Source: Symsagittifera roscoffensis
Lineage: Eukaryota > Xenacoelomorpha > Acoela > Convolutidae
Assembly: GCF_963678635.1 (NCBI RefSeq)
Contig: NC_087064.1
Coordinates: forward strand, 22,490,509-22,554,508
Direction of reading: 5' to 3'
Length of the DNA: 64,000 nucleotides
Positions 48,311-60,740 of the stretch are shown piece after piece (within the stretch, counting starts at the first letter, position 1; the number at the start of each line of letters is the position of its first letter). The position numbers and the translations under genes are program-made. Below the pieces are notes generated by a model. It was not told where the DNA came from. It saw nothing but the letters and a program-made list of their open reading frames with translations, and searched no databases.

Positions 48311-49969
48311 GTCGAGTAAAAATGGTTTGTGTTTTAAGTTTTTAGTCTACTTTCGAGCGAATAAAGCCAAAAAGCTGGTGCATTAGAGAATGTTAAGCTA
48401 AAAACTTTTTACCGCCAATTTTGGACTTGAAAATCACAGATATAAAACCATTCCTGCAAAAATCAAAAAAAAAGAAAAGTTTTTTGAACTTTTTTTCTTG
48501 TAATTTTTTTGACAAAAACCTTTATCCGATTAGCCCATTTCACTGTGCCTGTCCAATATGGCTTTTTCCTTAGATCCTTTCATCACACCACGCAGAAAAA
48601 CTACTATAATATTTTCAGAAAAATTACACTATTTTGAAAAAAAAACTTGTTTTTTTTTAGAACAAGGACTGAAAAGCCGGTGATACATGCAAAGCATCAG
48701 GTTATTCTTGTTTTTACGTGGAAATAATGATTCGATAGTTTGAAAACAATTGAAGTAAACGTCACTCTTTTTTTTGCTTCTTCTTGTTTAAACAATTGTC
48801 GTCTGCTGCTCGATTATGCTGTCTATATAAAAAGAGGGGAGATCTAACTAATTGATTTGTCGGTTCCAAGATTAAAGCGTTTTCGAGATCTGAAAAAACT
48901 TTTAATCAGTTTTGACATGTTTCAGCTTGTTTGTTTTGTCATTTTTATCTGCTTTGAAATCTTTCAGTTTTTTTCGGTTGTCAATTATCACTGATTCGCA
49001 AGTAAATTAGGCAGTGTTTTACTTCTAGTGTTGAAAAGAACTCAAGAAACCTTGCGATTATTGAAAAACTTGTGAATTATTATCGACAAAACACAACACA
49101 TTATTCATTTTTCTTGAAAAGGGGATAACCTTGAAACTTGTGATTTGAACGATTTTTAAAAATTTTCATAAATTTTGACCCGGTGTCGAGTAAAAATCGT
49201 TTAAATTTTTGATTTTAGTCTAATTTTGAGCGAGTAAAGCAAACAAGCAGGTTCATTAGAAAATGATAAGCTAGAAAACTTTTACCTCCATTTTTGGACT
49301 GAAAAAATCAAAGACAATTCCTGCAAAAAATAAAAAAAACTAGAAAATATTTGTGAATTTTTTTCTAGTGTTTTTTTGACAAAAACCGTTGTCCGATTAA
49401 CCTATTTCGTTGTGACCATCGAATATGGCTTTATTTTAAATTCTCCTTAGATCCTTTCATCACACCACGCAGAAAAACAACTACAATTTTTTTTCACGAG
49501 AAATTACGCTATTTTCAAAAAAAAGCTCGGAAAACGATCGGAACAGCCTGTGCTTCATACACGGCAACGGCTATTCTTGTTTTTATACGGAACTGATTTG
49601 ATTGATTGAAGTGAAGTAAATTTCATTTTTTATTGCTTCTTCTGTTTGAACAATTTTCGTCTGCTGCTCGATTATGCTGCCTAAATAAAAAAGGGAGATC
49701 TAACCCCTTGATTTTTCGGTTCAATGGTTTGAGCGTTTTTGAGATCTTTAAAAACTTTGCATCATTTTTGACAAATTTCAGCTTCTGTTTAAACTCTGAA
49801 TTTTATACGCTTTGAAGTCTAGTTTTCTTTCGGCTGTCAATTGTCACTGATTTGAAAGTAAATTAGGCACTTCTTAGGTCTAGTGTTTAAAAAAATTCCA
49901 GAAATTTTTACATTGTGAAAAACCTGTAAAGTATTATCGTCGAAAGACAATTCACTTTTTGAATTTTTT
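48311..49969 (+). repeat. Array B, leading truncated D plus A monomer
   Basis: Sequence matches 51487 onward (offset 3176), but the D monomer has lost about 290 bp: TTCAAGCGTTTTG is joined straight to TCGAGTAAAAATGG. The intact version runs from 51194 to 51486. The A monomer (landmark 49116, written GAAAAGGGGATAACC) follows. Confidence 0.83.
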
Positions 49970-52291
49970 GAAAATGGGGAGAGCTTAGAATTTTTTTCAA
50001 TTGCGATTCAAACAAACTTAACAAATGATTAAAAGTTTGACCCGGTTTCCAATAAAAAATGATTTGAGTTTCAAATTTTTAGTCTACTTTCGAACAAGTA
50101 AAGCGAACAAGCAGATTTAAGAGAAAAAATAAGCTAAAAGACTTTTACCGCCATTGATCACACCACGCAGAGAAACAACTACACTATTTTTTACAAAAAT
50201 TTACTTTATTTAAAAGAAAAAAAATATTACTCTTTTTATTGCTTCGGTTTAAGCAATTGTCGTCTTCTGCTCGATTAGGATGTCTAAAAAAGAAGAAGAT
50301 CTAACCCTTGGTTTTTCGGTTGCAAGATTCAAGCATTTTGAGATCTTAAGAAGTTTTTCATCATTTTTGATGTTTCAGCTTTTGTTTTCTTTTTAATCTT
50401 ATACGCTTTCAAGTCTTTCAGTTTTCTTTCGGTTGTCAATTGTCACTGATTTGAAAGTAAAATTGCAGTGTTTAGCTCGTGTTAAAGAAATTCAAAAAAA
50501 ATTGCACATTGTGGAAAACTTGTAAGCTAATATCGACGAAACACAAAACACTTTTTGAATTCCTTGAAAATGAAGAGAACCATTTCTTTTTCGATTCAAA
50601 CGATATTAACAAATTTTCAAATGTTTGAACCGGTGTCGAGTAAAATGGTTTGAATTTTATATTTTTAGTCATTTTTCGAGCGAGTAAAGCAAACAAGCAT
50701 GTTTATTAGAAAATGATAAGCTTGAAAACTTTTACCGCTTTTTTGGACTAAAAAATTAAAAGATATAAAACAATTCCTGCAGAATCAAAAAAAATTGGAA
50801 AAATTTTTTGAATTTTTTTCTAGTATTTTTTTGACAAAAACCGTTGTCCGATTAACCTATTTCGTTGTGACCATCGAATATGGCTTTATTTTAAATTCTC
50901 CTTAGATCCTTTCATCACACCACGCAGAAAAACAACTACAATTTTTTTTCACGAGAAATTACGCTATTTTCAAAAAAAAGCTCGGAAAACGGTCGGAACA
51001 GCCTGTGCTTCATACACGGCAACGGCTATTCTTGTTTTTATACGGAACTGATTTGATTGATTGAAGTGAAGTAAATTTCATTTTTCAATGCTCCTTCTGT
51101 TTGACCATTTGTCGTCTGCTGCTCGATTATGCTGTCAAAATAAAAAGAAGGGAGATCTAACCTCTTTGTTTTTCGGTTCCGAGATTCAAGCGTTTTGTTG
51201 GATCTTAAAAAATTTTTCTTCAATTTTGACTTGTTTCAGCTTATGTTTTGTTTCTCAGTTTAATACGCTTTGAAGACTTTCAGTTTGCTTTCGGTTGTCA
51301 ATTGTCACTAATTTGAAAGTAAATTAGGCATTGTTCAGCTCTAGTGTTAAAAAAAAGTCCAAAAAACTTGTACATTGTGACAAATTGGCAAAGTAAAATA
51401 GACGAAACACAATACGCTTTTTGAATTTCTTGAAAAAGGGGAGAACTTTTATGTTTGTGATTCAAATTTCAAAACTTTGTACCGGTGTCGAGTAAAAATG
51501 GTTTGTGTTTTAAGTTTTTAGTCTACTTTCGAGCGAATAAAGCCAAAAAGCTGGTGCATTAGAGAATGTTAAGCTAAAAACTTTTTACCGCCAATTTTGG
51601 ACTTGAAAATCACAGATATAAAACCATTCCTGCAAAAATCAAAAAAAAAAAGAAAAATTTTTTGAACTTTTTTTCTTGTAATTTTTTTGACAAAAACCTT
51701 TATCCGATTAGCCCATTTCACTGTGCCTGTCCAATATGGCTTTTTCCTTAGATCCTTTCATCACACCACGCAGAAAAACTACTATAATATTTTCAGAAAA
51801 ATTACACTATTTTGAAAAAAAACTTGTTTTTTTTAGAACAAGGACTGAAAAGCCGGTGATACATGCAAAGCATCAGGTTATTCTTGTTTTTACGTGGAAA
51901 TAATGATTCGATAGTTTGAAAACAATTGAAGTAAACGTCACTCTTTTTTTTGCTTCTTCTTGTTTAAACAATTGTCGTCTGCTGCTCGATTATGCTGTCT
52001 AAATAAAAAGAGGGGAGATCTAACTAATTGATTTGTCGGTTCCAAGATTAAAGCGTTTTCGAGATCTGAAAAAACTTTTAATCAGTTTTGACATGTTTCA
52101 GCTTGTTTGTTTTGTCATTTTTATCTGCTTTGAAATCTTTCAGTTTTTTTCGGTTGTCAATTATCACTGATTCGCAAGTAAATTAGGCAGTGTTTTACTT
52201 CTAGTGTTGAAAAGAACTCAAGAAACCTTGCGATTATTGAAAAACTTGTGAATTATTATCGACAAAACACAACACATTATTCATTTTTCTT
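49970..52291 (+). repeat. Array B, B'-C-D portion of the short unit
   Basis: B' to C is 596 bp because M1 is cut after TTACCGCCATT and joined to GATCACACCACGCAG, removing about 260 bp. C carries the landmark variant GAAAATGAAGAGAACC. D carries GAAAAAGGGGAGAAC and the C-to-D linker with CAATGCTCCTTCTGTTTGAC. Confidence 0.84.
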
Positions 52292-55200
52292 GAAAAGGGG
52301 ATAACCTTGAAACTTGTGATTTGAACGATTTTTAAAAATTTTCAAAATTTTGACCCGGTGTCGAGTAAAAATCGTTTAAATTTTTGATTTTAGTCTAATT
52401 TTGAGCGAGTAAAGCAAACAAGCAGGTTCATTAGAAAATGATAAGCTAGAAAGATTTTACCTCCATTTTTGGACTGAAAAAATCAAAGACAATTCCTGCA
52501 AAAAATAAAAAAAACTAGAAAACATTTGTGAATTTTTTTCTAGTGTTTTTTTGACAAAAACCGTTGTCCAATTAACCTATTTCGTTGTGACCATCGAATA
52601 TGGCTTTATTTTAAATTCTCCTTAGATCCTTTCATCACACCACGCAGAAAAACAACTACAGTTTTTTTTCACGAGAAATTACGCTATTTTCAAAAAAAAG
52701 CTCGGAAAACGGTCGGAACAGCCTGTGCTTCATACACGGCAACGGCTATTCTTGTTTTTATACGGAACTGATTTGATTGATTGAAGTGAAGTAAATTTCA
52801 TTTTTTATTGCTTCTTCTGTTGAACAATTTTCGTCTGCTGCTCGATTATGCTGCCTAAATAAAAAAGGGAGATTTAACCCCTTGATTTTTCGGTTCAATG
52901 GTTTGAGCGTTTTTGAGATCTTTAAAAACTTTTCATCATTTTTGACAAATTTCAGCTTCTGTTTAAACTCTGAATTTTATACGCTTTGAAGTCTAGTTTT
53001 CTTTCGGCTGTCAATTGTCACTGATTTGAAAGTAAATTAGGCACTTCTTAGGTCTAGTGTTTAAAAAAATTCCAGAAAATTTTACATTGTGAAAAACCTG
53101 TAAAGCATTATCGTCGAAAGACAATTCACTTTTTGAGTTTTTTGAAAATGGGGAGAGCTTAGAATTTTTTTCATTTGCGATTCAAACAACCTTAACAAAT
53201 GTTTAAAAGTTTGACCCGGTTTCCAATAAAAATGATTTGAGTTTCAAATTTTTAGTCTACTTTCGAACAAGTAAAGCGAACAAGCAGATTTAAGAGAAAA
53301 AATAAGCTAAAAGACTTTTACCGCCATTCATCACACCACGCAGAGAAACAACTACACTATTTTTTACAAAAATTTACTTTATTTAAAAGAAAAAAAATAT
53401 TACTCTTTTTATTGCTTCGGTTTAAGCAATTGTCGTCTTCTGCTCGATTAGGATGTCTAAAAAAGAAGAAGATCTAACCCTTGGTTTTTCGGTTGCAAGA
53501 TTCAAGCATTTTGAGATCTTAAGAAGTTTTTCATCATTTTTGATGTTTCAGCTTTTGTTTTGTTTTTAATCTTATACGCTTTCAAGTCTTTCAGTTTTCT
53601 TTCGGTTGTCAATTGTCACTGATTTGAAAGTAAAATTGCAGTGTTTAGCTCGTGTTAAAGAAATTCAAAAAAAATTGCACATTGTGGAAAACTTGTAAGC
53701 TAAAATCGACGAAACACAAAACACTTTTTGAATTCCTTGAAAATGAAGAGAACCATTTCTTTTTCGATTCAAACGATATTAACAAATTTTCAAATGTTTG
53801 AACCGGTGTCGAGTAAAATGGTTTGAATTTTATATTTTTAGTCTTTTTTCGAGCCAGTAAAGCAAACAAGCATGTTTATTAGAAAATGATAAGCTAGAAA
53901 ACTTTTACCGCTTTTTTGGACTAAATAACTAAAAGATATAAAACAATTCCTGCAGAATCAAAAAAAATTGGAAAAATTTTTGAATTTTTTTCTAGTATTT
54001 TTTTGACAAAAACCGTTGTCCGATTAACCTATTTCGTTGTGACCATCGAATATGGCTTTATTTTAAATTCTCCTTAGATCCTTTCATCACACCACGCAGA
54101 AAAACAACTACAATTTTTTTTCACGAGAAATTACGCTATTTTCAAAAAAAAGCTCGGAAAACGGTCGGAACAGCCTGTGCTTCATACACGGCAACGGCTA
54201 TTCTTGTTTTTATACGGAACTGATTTGATTGATTGAAGTGAAGTAAATTTCATTTTTTATTGCTTCTTCTGTTTGAACAATTTTCGTCTGCTGCTCGATT
54301 ATGCTGCCTAAATAAAAAAGGGAGATCTAACCCCTTGATTTTTCGGTTCAATGGTTTGAGCGTTTTTGAGATCTTTAAAAACTTTGCATCATTTTTGACA
54401 AATTTCAACTTCTGTTTAAACTCTGAATTTTATACGCTTTGAAGTCTAGTTTTCTTTCGGCTGTCAATTGTCACTGATTTGAAAGTAAATTAGGCACTTC
54501 TTAGGTCTAGTGTTTAAAAAAATTCCAGAAATTTTTACATTGTGAAAAACCTGTAAAGTATTATCGTCGAAAGACAATTCACTTTTTGAATTTTTTGAAA
54601 ATGGGGAGAGCTTAGAATTTTTTTCAATTGCGATTCAAACAAACTTAACAAATGATTAAAAGTTTGACCCGGTTTCCAATAAAAATGATTTGAGTTTCAA
54701 ATTTTTAGTCTACTTTCGAACAAGTAAAGCGAACAAGCAGATTTAAGAGAAAAAATAAGCTAAAAGACTTTTACCGCCATTGATCACACCACGCAGAGAA
54801 ACAACTACACTATTTTTTACAAAAATTTACTTTATTTAAAAGAAAAAAAATATTACTCTTTTTATTGCTTCGGTTTAAGCAATTGTCGTCTTCTGCTCGA
54901 TTAGGATGTCTAAAAAAGAAGAAGATCTAACCCTTGGTTTTTCGGTTGCAAGATTCAAGCATTTTGAGATCTTAAGAAGTTTTTCATCATTTTTGATGTT
55001 TCAGCTTTTGTTTTGTTTTTAATCTTATACGCTTTCAAGTCTTTCAGTTTTCTTTCGGTTGTCAATTGTAACTGATTTGAAAGTAAAATTGCAGTGTTTA
55101 GCTCGTGTTAAAGAAATTCAAAAAAAAATTGCACATTGTGGAAAACTTGTAAGCTAATATCGACGAAACACAAAACATTTTTTGAATTCCTTGAAAATGA

Positions 55201-56918
55201 AGAGAACCGTTTCTTTTTCGATTCAAACGATATTAACAAATTTTCAAATGTTTGAACCGGTGTCGAGTAAAATGGTTTGAATTTTATATTTTTAGTCTTT
55301 TTTCGAGCGAGTAAAGCAAACAAGCATGTTTATTAGAAAATGATAAGCTAGAAAACTTTTACCGCTTTTTTGGACTAAAAAATTAAAAGATATAAAACAA
55401 TTCCTGCAGAATCAAAAAAAATTGGAAAAATTTTTTGAATTTTTTTCTAGTATTTTTTTGACAAAAACCGTTGTCCGATTAACCTATTTCGTTGTGACCA
55501 TCGAATATGGCTTTATTTTAAATTCTCCTTAGATCCTTTCATCACACCACGCAGAAAAACAACTACAATTTTTTTTCACGAGAAATTACGCTATTTTCAA
55601 AAAAAAGCTCGGAAAACGGTCGGAACAGCCTGTGCTTCATACACGGCAACGGCTATTCTTGTTTTTATACGGAACTGATTTGATTGATTGAAGTGAAGTA
55701 AATTTCATTTTTCAATGCTCCTTCTGTTTGACCATTTGTCGTCTGCTGCTCGATTATGCTGTCAAAATAAAAAGAAGGGAGATCTAACCTCTTTGTTTTT
55801 CGGTTCCGAGATTCAAGCGTTTTGTTGGATCTTAAAAAATTTTTCTTCAATTTTGACTTGTTTCAGCTTATGTTTTGTTTCTCAGTTTAATACGCTTTGA
55901 AGACTTTCAGTTTGCTTTCGGTTGTCAATTGTCACTAATTTGAAAGTAAATTAGGCATTGTTCAGCTCTAGTGTTAAAAAAAAGTCCAAAAAACTTGTAC
56001 ATTGTGACAAATTGGCAAAGTAAAATAGACGAAACACAATACGCTTTTTGAATTTCTTGAAAAAGGGGAGAACGTTTATGTTTGTGATTCAAATTTCAAA
56101 ACTTTGTACCGGTGTCGAGTAAAAATGGTTTGTGTTTTAAGTTTTTAGTCTACTTTCGAGCGAATAAAGCCAAAAAGCTGGTGCATTAGAGAATGTTAAG
56201 CTAAAAACTTTTTACCGCCAATTTTGGACTTGAAAATCACAGATATAAAACCATTCCTGCAAAAATCAAAAAAAAAAAGAAAAATTTTTTGAACTTTTTT
56301 TCTTGTAATTTTTTTGACAAAAACCTTTATCCGATTAGCCCATTTCACTGTGCCTGTCCAATATGGCTTTTTCCTTAGATCCTTTCATCACACCACGCAG
56401 AAAAACTACTATAATATTTTCAGAAAAATTACACTATTTTGAAAAAAAACTTGTTTTTTTTAGAACAAGGACTGAAAAGCCGGTGATACATGCAAAGCAT
56501 CAGGTTATTCTTGTTTTTACGTGGAAATAATGATTCGATAGTTTGAAAACAATTGAAGTAAACGTCACTCTTTTTTTTGCTTCTTCTTGTTTAAACAATT
56601 GTCGTCTGCTGCTCGATTATGCTGTCTAAATAAAAAGAGGGGAGATCTAACTAATTGATTTGTCGGTTCCAAGATTAAAGCGTTTTCGAGATCTGAAAAA
56701 ACTTTTAATCAGTTTTGACATGTTTCAGCTTGTTTGTTTTGTCATTTTTATCTGCTTTGAAATCTTTCAGTTTTTTTCGGTTGTCAATTATCACTGATTC
56801 GCAAGTAAATTAGGCAGTGTTTTACTTCTAGTGTTGAAAAGAACTCAAGAAACCTTGCGATTATTGAAAAACTTGTGAATTATTATCGACAAAACACAAC
56901 ACATTATTCATTTTTCTT
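52292..56918 (+). repeat. Array B, six-monomer unit 1 (4627 bp)
   Basis: Spacings are A-B 852, B-C' 595, C'-B' 858, B'-C 596, C-D 866, D-A 860. B has TTTTCATTTGCGATTC and C' has TTTCGAGCCAGTAAAG; B' has TTTTCAATTGCGATTC and C has TTTCGAGCGAGTAAAG. The two B-C pairs can therefore be told apart. Confidence 0.87.
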
Positions 56919-59900
56919 GAAAAGGGGATAACCTTGAAACTTGTGATTTGAACGATTTTTAAAAATTTTCAAAATTTTGACCCGGTGTCGAGTAAAAATC
57001 GTTTAAATTTTTGATTTTAGTCTAATTTTGAGCGAGTAAAGCAAACAAGCAGGTTCATTAGAAAATGATAAGCTAGAAAACTTTTACCTCCATTTTTGGA
57101 CTGAAAAAATCAAAGACAATTCCTGCAAAAAATAAAAAAAACTAGAAAACATTTGTGAATTTTTTTCTAGTGTTCTTTTGACAAAAACCGTTGTCCAATT
57201 AACCTATTTCGTTGTGACCATCGAATATGGCTTTATTTTAAATTCTCCTTAGATCCTTTCATCACACCACGCAGAAAAACAACTACAGTTTTTTTTCACG
57301 AGAAATTACGCTATTTTCAAAAAAAAGTTCGGAAAACGGTCGGAACAGCCTGTGCTTCATACACGGCAACGGCTATTCTTGTTTTTATACGGAACAGATT
57401 TGATTGATTGAAGTGAAGTAAATTTCATTTTTTATTGCTTCTTCTGTTGAACAATTTTCGTCTGCTGCTCGATTATGCTGCCTAAATAAAAAAGGGAGAT
57501 TTAACCCCTTGATTTTTCGGTTCAATGGTTTGAGCGTTTTTGAGATCTTTAAAAACTTTTCATCATTTTTGACAAATTTCAGCTTCTGTTTAAACTCTGA
57601 ATTTTATACGCTTTGAAGTCTAGTTTTCTTTCGGCTGTCAATTGTCACTGATTTGAAAGTAAATTAGGCACTTCTTAGGTCTAGTGTTTAAAAAAATTCC
57701 AGAAAATTTTACATTGTGAAAAACCTGTAAAGTATTATCGTCGAAAGACAATTCACTTTTTGAATTTTTTGAAAATGGGGAGAGCTTAGAATTTTTTTCA
57801 TTTGCGATTCAAACAACCTTAACAAATGTTTAAAAGTTTGACCCGGTTTCCAATAAAAATGATTTGAGTTTCAAATTTTTAGTCTACTTTCGAACAAGTA
57901 AAGCGAACAAGCAGATTTAAGAGAAAAAATAAGCTAAAAGACTTTTACCGCCATTCATCACACCACGCAGAGAAACAACTACACTATTTTTTACAAAAAT
58001 TTACTTTATTTAAAAGAAAAAAAATATTACTCTTTTTATTGCTTCGGTTTAAGCAATTGTCGTCTTCTGCTCGATTAGGATGTCTAAAAAAGAAGAAGAT
58101 CTAACCCTTGGTTTTTCGGTTGCAAGATTCAAGCATTTTGAGATCTTAAGAAGTTTTTCATCATTTTTGATGTTTCAGCTTTTGTTTTGTTTTTAATCTT
58201 ATACGCTTTCAAGTCTTTCAGTTTTCTTTCGGTTGTCAATTGTCACTGATTTGAAAGTAAAATTGCAGTGTTTAGCTCGTGTTAAAGAAATTCAAAAAAA
58301 TTGCACATTGTGGAAAACTTGTAAGCTAATATCGACGAAACACAAAACACTTTTTGAATTCCTTGAAAATGAAGAGAACCATTTCTTTTTCGATTCAAAC
58401 GATATTAACAAATTTTCAAATGTTTGAACCGGTGTCGAGTAAAATGGTTTGAATTTTATATTTTTAGTCTTTTTTCGAGCCAGTAAAGCAAACAAGCATG
58501 TTTATTAGAAAATGATAAGCTAGAAAACTTTTACCGCTTTTTTGGACTAAATAACTAAAAGATATAAAACAATTCCTGCAGAATCAAAAAAAATTGGAAA
58601 AATTTTTGAATTTTTTTCTAGTATTTTTTTGACAAAAACCGTTGTCCGATTAACCTATTTCGTTGTGACCATCGAATATGGCTTTATTTTAAATTCTCCT
58701 TAGATCCTTTCATCACACCACGCAGAAAAACAACTACAATTTTTTTTCACGAGAAATTACGCTATTTTCAAAAAAAAGCTCGGAAAACGGTCGGAACAGC
58801 CTGTGCTTCATACACGGCAACGGCTATTCTTGTTTTTATACGGAACTGATTTGATTGATTGAAGTGAAGTAAATTTCATTTTTTATTGCTTCTTCTGTTT
58901 GAACAATTTTCGTCTGCTGCTCGATTATGCTGCCTAAATAAAAAAGGGAGATCTAACCCCTTGATTTTTCGGTTCAATGGTTTGAGCGTTTTTGAGATCT
59001 TTAAAAACTTTGCATCATTTTTGACAAATTTTAACTTCTGTTTAAACTCTGAATTTTATACGCTTTGAAGTCTAGTTTTCTTTCGGCTGTCAATTGTCAC
59101 TGATTTGAAAGTAAATTAGGCACTTCTTAGGTCTAGTGTTTAAAAAAATTCCAGAAATTTTTACATTGTGAAAAACCTGTAAAGTATTATCGTCGAAAGA
59201 CAATTCACTTTTTGAATTTTTTGAAAATGGGGAGAGCTTAGAATTTTTTTCAATTGCGATTCAAACAAACTTAACAAATGATTAAAAGTTTGACCCGGTT
59301 TCCAATAAAAATGATTTGAGTTTCAAATTTTTAGTCTACTTTCGAACAAGTAAAGCGAACAAGCAGATTTAAGAGAAAAAATAAGCTAAAAGACTTTTAC
59401 CGCCATTGATCACACCACGCAGAGAAACAACTACACTATTTTTTACAAAAATTTACTTTATTTAAAAGAAAAAAAATATTACTCTTTTTATTGCTTCGGT
59501 TTAAGCAATTGTCGTCTTCTGCTCGATTAGGATGTCTAAAAAAGAAGAAGATCTAACCCTTGGTTTTTCGGTTGCAAGATTCAAGCATTTTGAGATCTTA
59601 AGAAGTTTTTCATCATTTTTGATGTTTCAGCTTTTGTTTTGTTTTTAATCTTATACGCTTTCAAGTCTTTCAGTTTTCTTTCGGTTGTCAATTGTAACTG
59701 ATTTGAAAGTAAAATTGCAGTGTTTAGCTCGTGTTAAAGAAATTCAAAAAAAAATTGCACATTGTGGAAAACTTGTAAGCTAATATCGACGAAACACAAA
59801 ACATTTTTTGAATTCCTTGAAAATGAAGAGAACCGTTTCTTTTTCGATTCAAACGATATTAACAAATTTTCAAATGTTTGAACCGGTGTCGAGTAAAATG

Positions 59901-60085
59901 GTTTGAATTTTATATTTTTAGTCTTTTTTCGAGCGAGTAAAGCAAACAAGCATGTTTATTAGAAAATGATAAGCTAGAAAATTTTTACCGCTTTTTTGGA
60001 CTAAAAAACTAAAAGATATAAAACAATTCCTGCAGAATCAAAAAAAAATTGGAAAAATTTTTTGAATTTTTTTCTAGTATTTTTT
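56919..60085 (+). repeat. Array B, six-monomer unit 2, truncated in C
   Basis: A, B, C', B' and C repeat unit 1 at a constant 4626-4627 bp. The unit ends inside C at about 60085 with no D. Confidence 0.86.
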
Positions 60086-60740
60086 CGACAAAAACCGTTC
60101 TCCGATTAGCCTATGTCACGGTGACTGTCGAATATGGTTTTATTTCCAATTCTCCTTGGATCTTTTTGTCACACCACGCAGAAAAATTTCACTATGACTG
60201 TCGAATATGGCTTTATTTCAAGTTCTGCTCAGATCCTTTCATCACACCACGCAGAAAAACAACTACACTATTTTTTTTTTTAAAAATACACTATTTTGGG
60301 AAATTTGTTTTTTTTTTCAGAATATGGTCTGATCAACCTGTGCGTCATGCACAGCAACGGGCTATTCTCGTTTTCATACGGAAAGTATTCGATATTTTGA
60401 AAAGAAGTGAAATAAACGTCATTTTTTATCGCTTTTTCTGTTTAAACAACTGTCGTCTTCTGCTCGATTATGCTGTGAAAAAAAGAGGGAGATCTAACCT
60501 CTTGGTTTTTCGATTTCGAGATTCAAGCGTTTTTGAGATCATAAAAAAATTTTCATCAAAATTGACGTTTCAGCTTTTGTTTTGTTTTTCAATTTTATAC
60601 GCTTTCAAGTCTTTCACTTTTCTTTCGGTTGACAATTGTCACTGATTTGAAAATAATTTAGGCAGTGTTTAGCTCTAGCATTTAAAAAAAAAATCCAGAA
60701 AATTTGTGCACTGTGAAAAACTCGTAAAGTTTTATAGTCG
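60085..60740 (+). repeat. Transition monomer between array B and mosaic flank
   Basis: A diverged full M2-M3 with unique variants (AATATGGTCTGATCAACCTG, TATTTTGAAAAGAAGTG). It ends near 60740, where sequence resembling array A monomer m3 begins (landmark about 60765, altered to GAAAATGGTGAAGAC). Confidence 0.7.
60115..60261 (+). repeat. 73 bp tandem duplication in the transition zone
   Basis: TGACTGTCGAATATGG starts at 60122 and 60195; both copies run to CACACCACGCAGAAAAA. The copies differ at several bases, so the duplication is not recent. The long open frame over this region (60049-60645) is a by-product and not a gene. Confidence 0.75.

Larger units (their letters stand above)
48185..60085 (+). 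repeat. Higher-order array B: ABCD and ABC'B'CD units
   Basis: M1 landmarks and types: A 49116, B' 49970, C 50566, D 51432; then A 52292, B 53144, C' 53739, B' 54597, C 55193, D 56059; then A 56919, B 57771, C' 58365, B' 59223, C 59819. The first A-to-A distance is 3176 bp, the second 4627 bp. The difference, 1451 bp, is one extra B-C pair. All corresponding points between the two long units differ by 4626-4627 bp, so hardly any indels have accumulated. The left end near 48185 starts in the C-to-D linker; the right end near 60085 is where TTTTTTGACAAAAACCG becomes TTTTTCGACAAAAACCG and then diverges. Confidence 0.88.

Noticed and set aside
50472-59949. Repeated minus-strand frames of 67-74 codons beginning in monomer C
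   Set aside because: Same reason: copies in array B are almost identical DNA, and relatives outside the array do not keep the frame.
60049-60645. 198-codon open frame on the + strand, the longest in the window
   Set aside because: It crosses M1, the 73 bp duplication, M2 and M3 of ordinary satellite. The product is low-complexity and homologous copies of the same region are full of stops. No domain was recognised.
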